Origin: Serratia quinivorans
GTDB taxonomy: Bacteria > Pseudomonadota > Gammaproteobacteria > Enterobacterales > Enterobacteriaceae
Direction: 5' to 3'
DNA length: 64,000 nt
NCBI RefSeq assembly: GCF_946227985.1
Contig: NZ_CAMKGL010000003.1
Span: 296,473 to 360,472 of the forward strand
Shown here: positions 63,776-64,000 of the stretch, piece after piece
Position numbering within the stretch: position 1 is the stretch's first letter
Layout: each line of letters begins with the position of its first letter
Program-made: the position numbers and the translations under genes
The notes under the pieces: model-generated
What the model was told of the DNA's origin: nothing
Databases searched by the model: none
The model's input: the letters and a program-made list of their open reading frames with translations, nothing else

Positions 63776-63894
63776 TGCCTGGCAGTGTCCTACTCTCGCA
63801 TGGGGAGACCCCACACTACCATCGGCGCTACGGCGTTTCACTTCTGAGTTCGGCATGGGGTCAGGTGGGACCACCGCGCTATTGCCGCCAGGCA
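63776..63894 (-). rRNA. rrf: 5S ribosomal RNA (proximal copy)
   Basis: The minus strand begins TGCCTGGCGGCAATAGCGCG and ends ACACTGCCAGGCA. It is the 5S next to 23S, about 97 bases after the 23S end, and is almost identical to the distal copy. Confidence 0.96.
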
Positions 63895-63991
63895 AATTCT
63901 GTTTCATTCTCGGCCGTCATTCTCATGACCACCAGAACCAATCTCGGAACTTCGCTGAAAATCTCTCAAATCAAAACACTTTTGGTGTTGT

Positions 63992-64000
63992 AAGGTTAAG
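63992..64000 (-). rRNA. rrl: 3' end of 23S ribosomal RNA (partial)
   Basis: The minus strand at the right edge reads CTTAACCTT, the mature 3' end of enterobacterial 23S rRNA, followed by a spacer starting ACAACACC as after other enterobacterial 23S genes. Only nine bases are in the window. Confidence 0.7.

Overview
This window is chromosomal DNA from an enterobacterium of the genus Serratia. Nearly every housekeeping gene reads as a close relative of its E. coli counterpart. The haemolysin pair at 33.9-40.5 kb has the size and key residues of Serratia marcescens ShlB/ShlA. GC content is fairly high, and ERIC-type palindromic repeats are present. I cannot fix the species from sequence alone; the S. 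liquefaciens/proteamaculans group or a relative fits.

Layout. 0-16 kb is the core block known from E. coli: alr(partial)-dnaB, qor, pspG, dusA, zur, yjbJ, dinF-lexA, dgkA/plsB, ubiA-ubiC. A three-gene set (secreted TPR protein, ECF sigma factor, anti-sigma factor) sits between dusA and zur. 14.9-16 kb holds an unrecognised foreign-looking stretch and a broken nucleoside hydrolase. 16-24.9 kb is the maltose regulon: malM, lamB, malK and a shortened GH13-like gene on the minus strand, divergent from malE-malF-malG. 24.9-33.5 kb carries psiE, a Wzi-family outer-membrane protein, pgi, a CPA1 antiporter with a nucleotide-binding tail, the lysine riboswitch with lysC, and a PanS-like transporter. 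33.9-40.5 kb is the shlB-shlA two-partner haemolysin. 40.5-47.7 kb has yjbB (Na/Pi cotransporter), then a five-gene ABC importer operon that includes a phosphatase-superfamily enzyme, with a divergent GntR/UTRA regulator. 47.7-63.3 kb is metH, iclR, a gluconate/Entner-Doudoroff block (gntK, gntU, edd, eda), aceK-aceA-aceB and metA. The window ends in the distal part of a ribosomal RNA operon: 5S, tRNA-Thr, 5S, with the last bases of 23S at the right edge.

How the parts work together. MalT/CRP-type sites between the divergent mal operons would switch both on with maltodextrin. LexA boxes serve lexA-dinF. Met boxes precede metA. IclR, encoded 5 kb from aceB, should repress the glyoxylate shunt through a site upstream of aceB. 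Tandem GntR-type operators control gntK-gntU and probably edd-eda. These link gluconate uptake to the Entner-Doudoroff pathway inside what is a contiguous iclR-aceK region in E. coli.

The least explained parts are the GH13-derived protein that heads the malK operon and is translationally coupled to malK; the sigma-factor gene whose only well-placed start is AUC; the ABC importer/phosphatase operon of unknown substrate; a minus-strand terminator with no visible upstream minus-strand gene at 4.85 kb; and the foreign-looking remnant at 15 kb.
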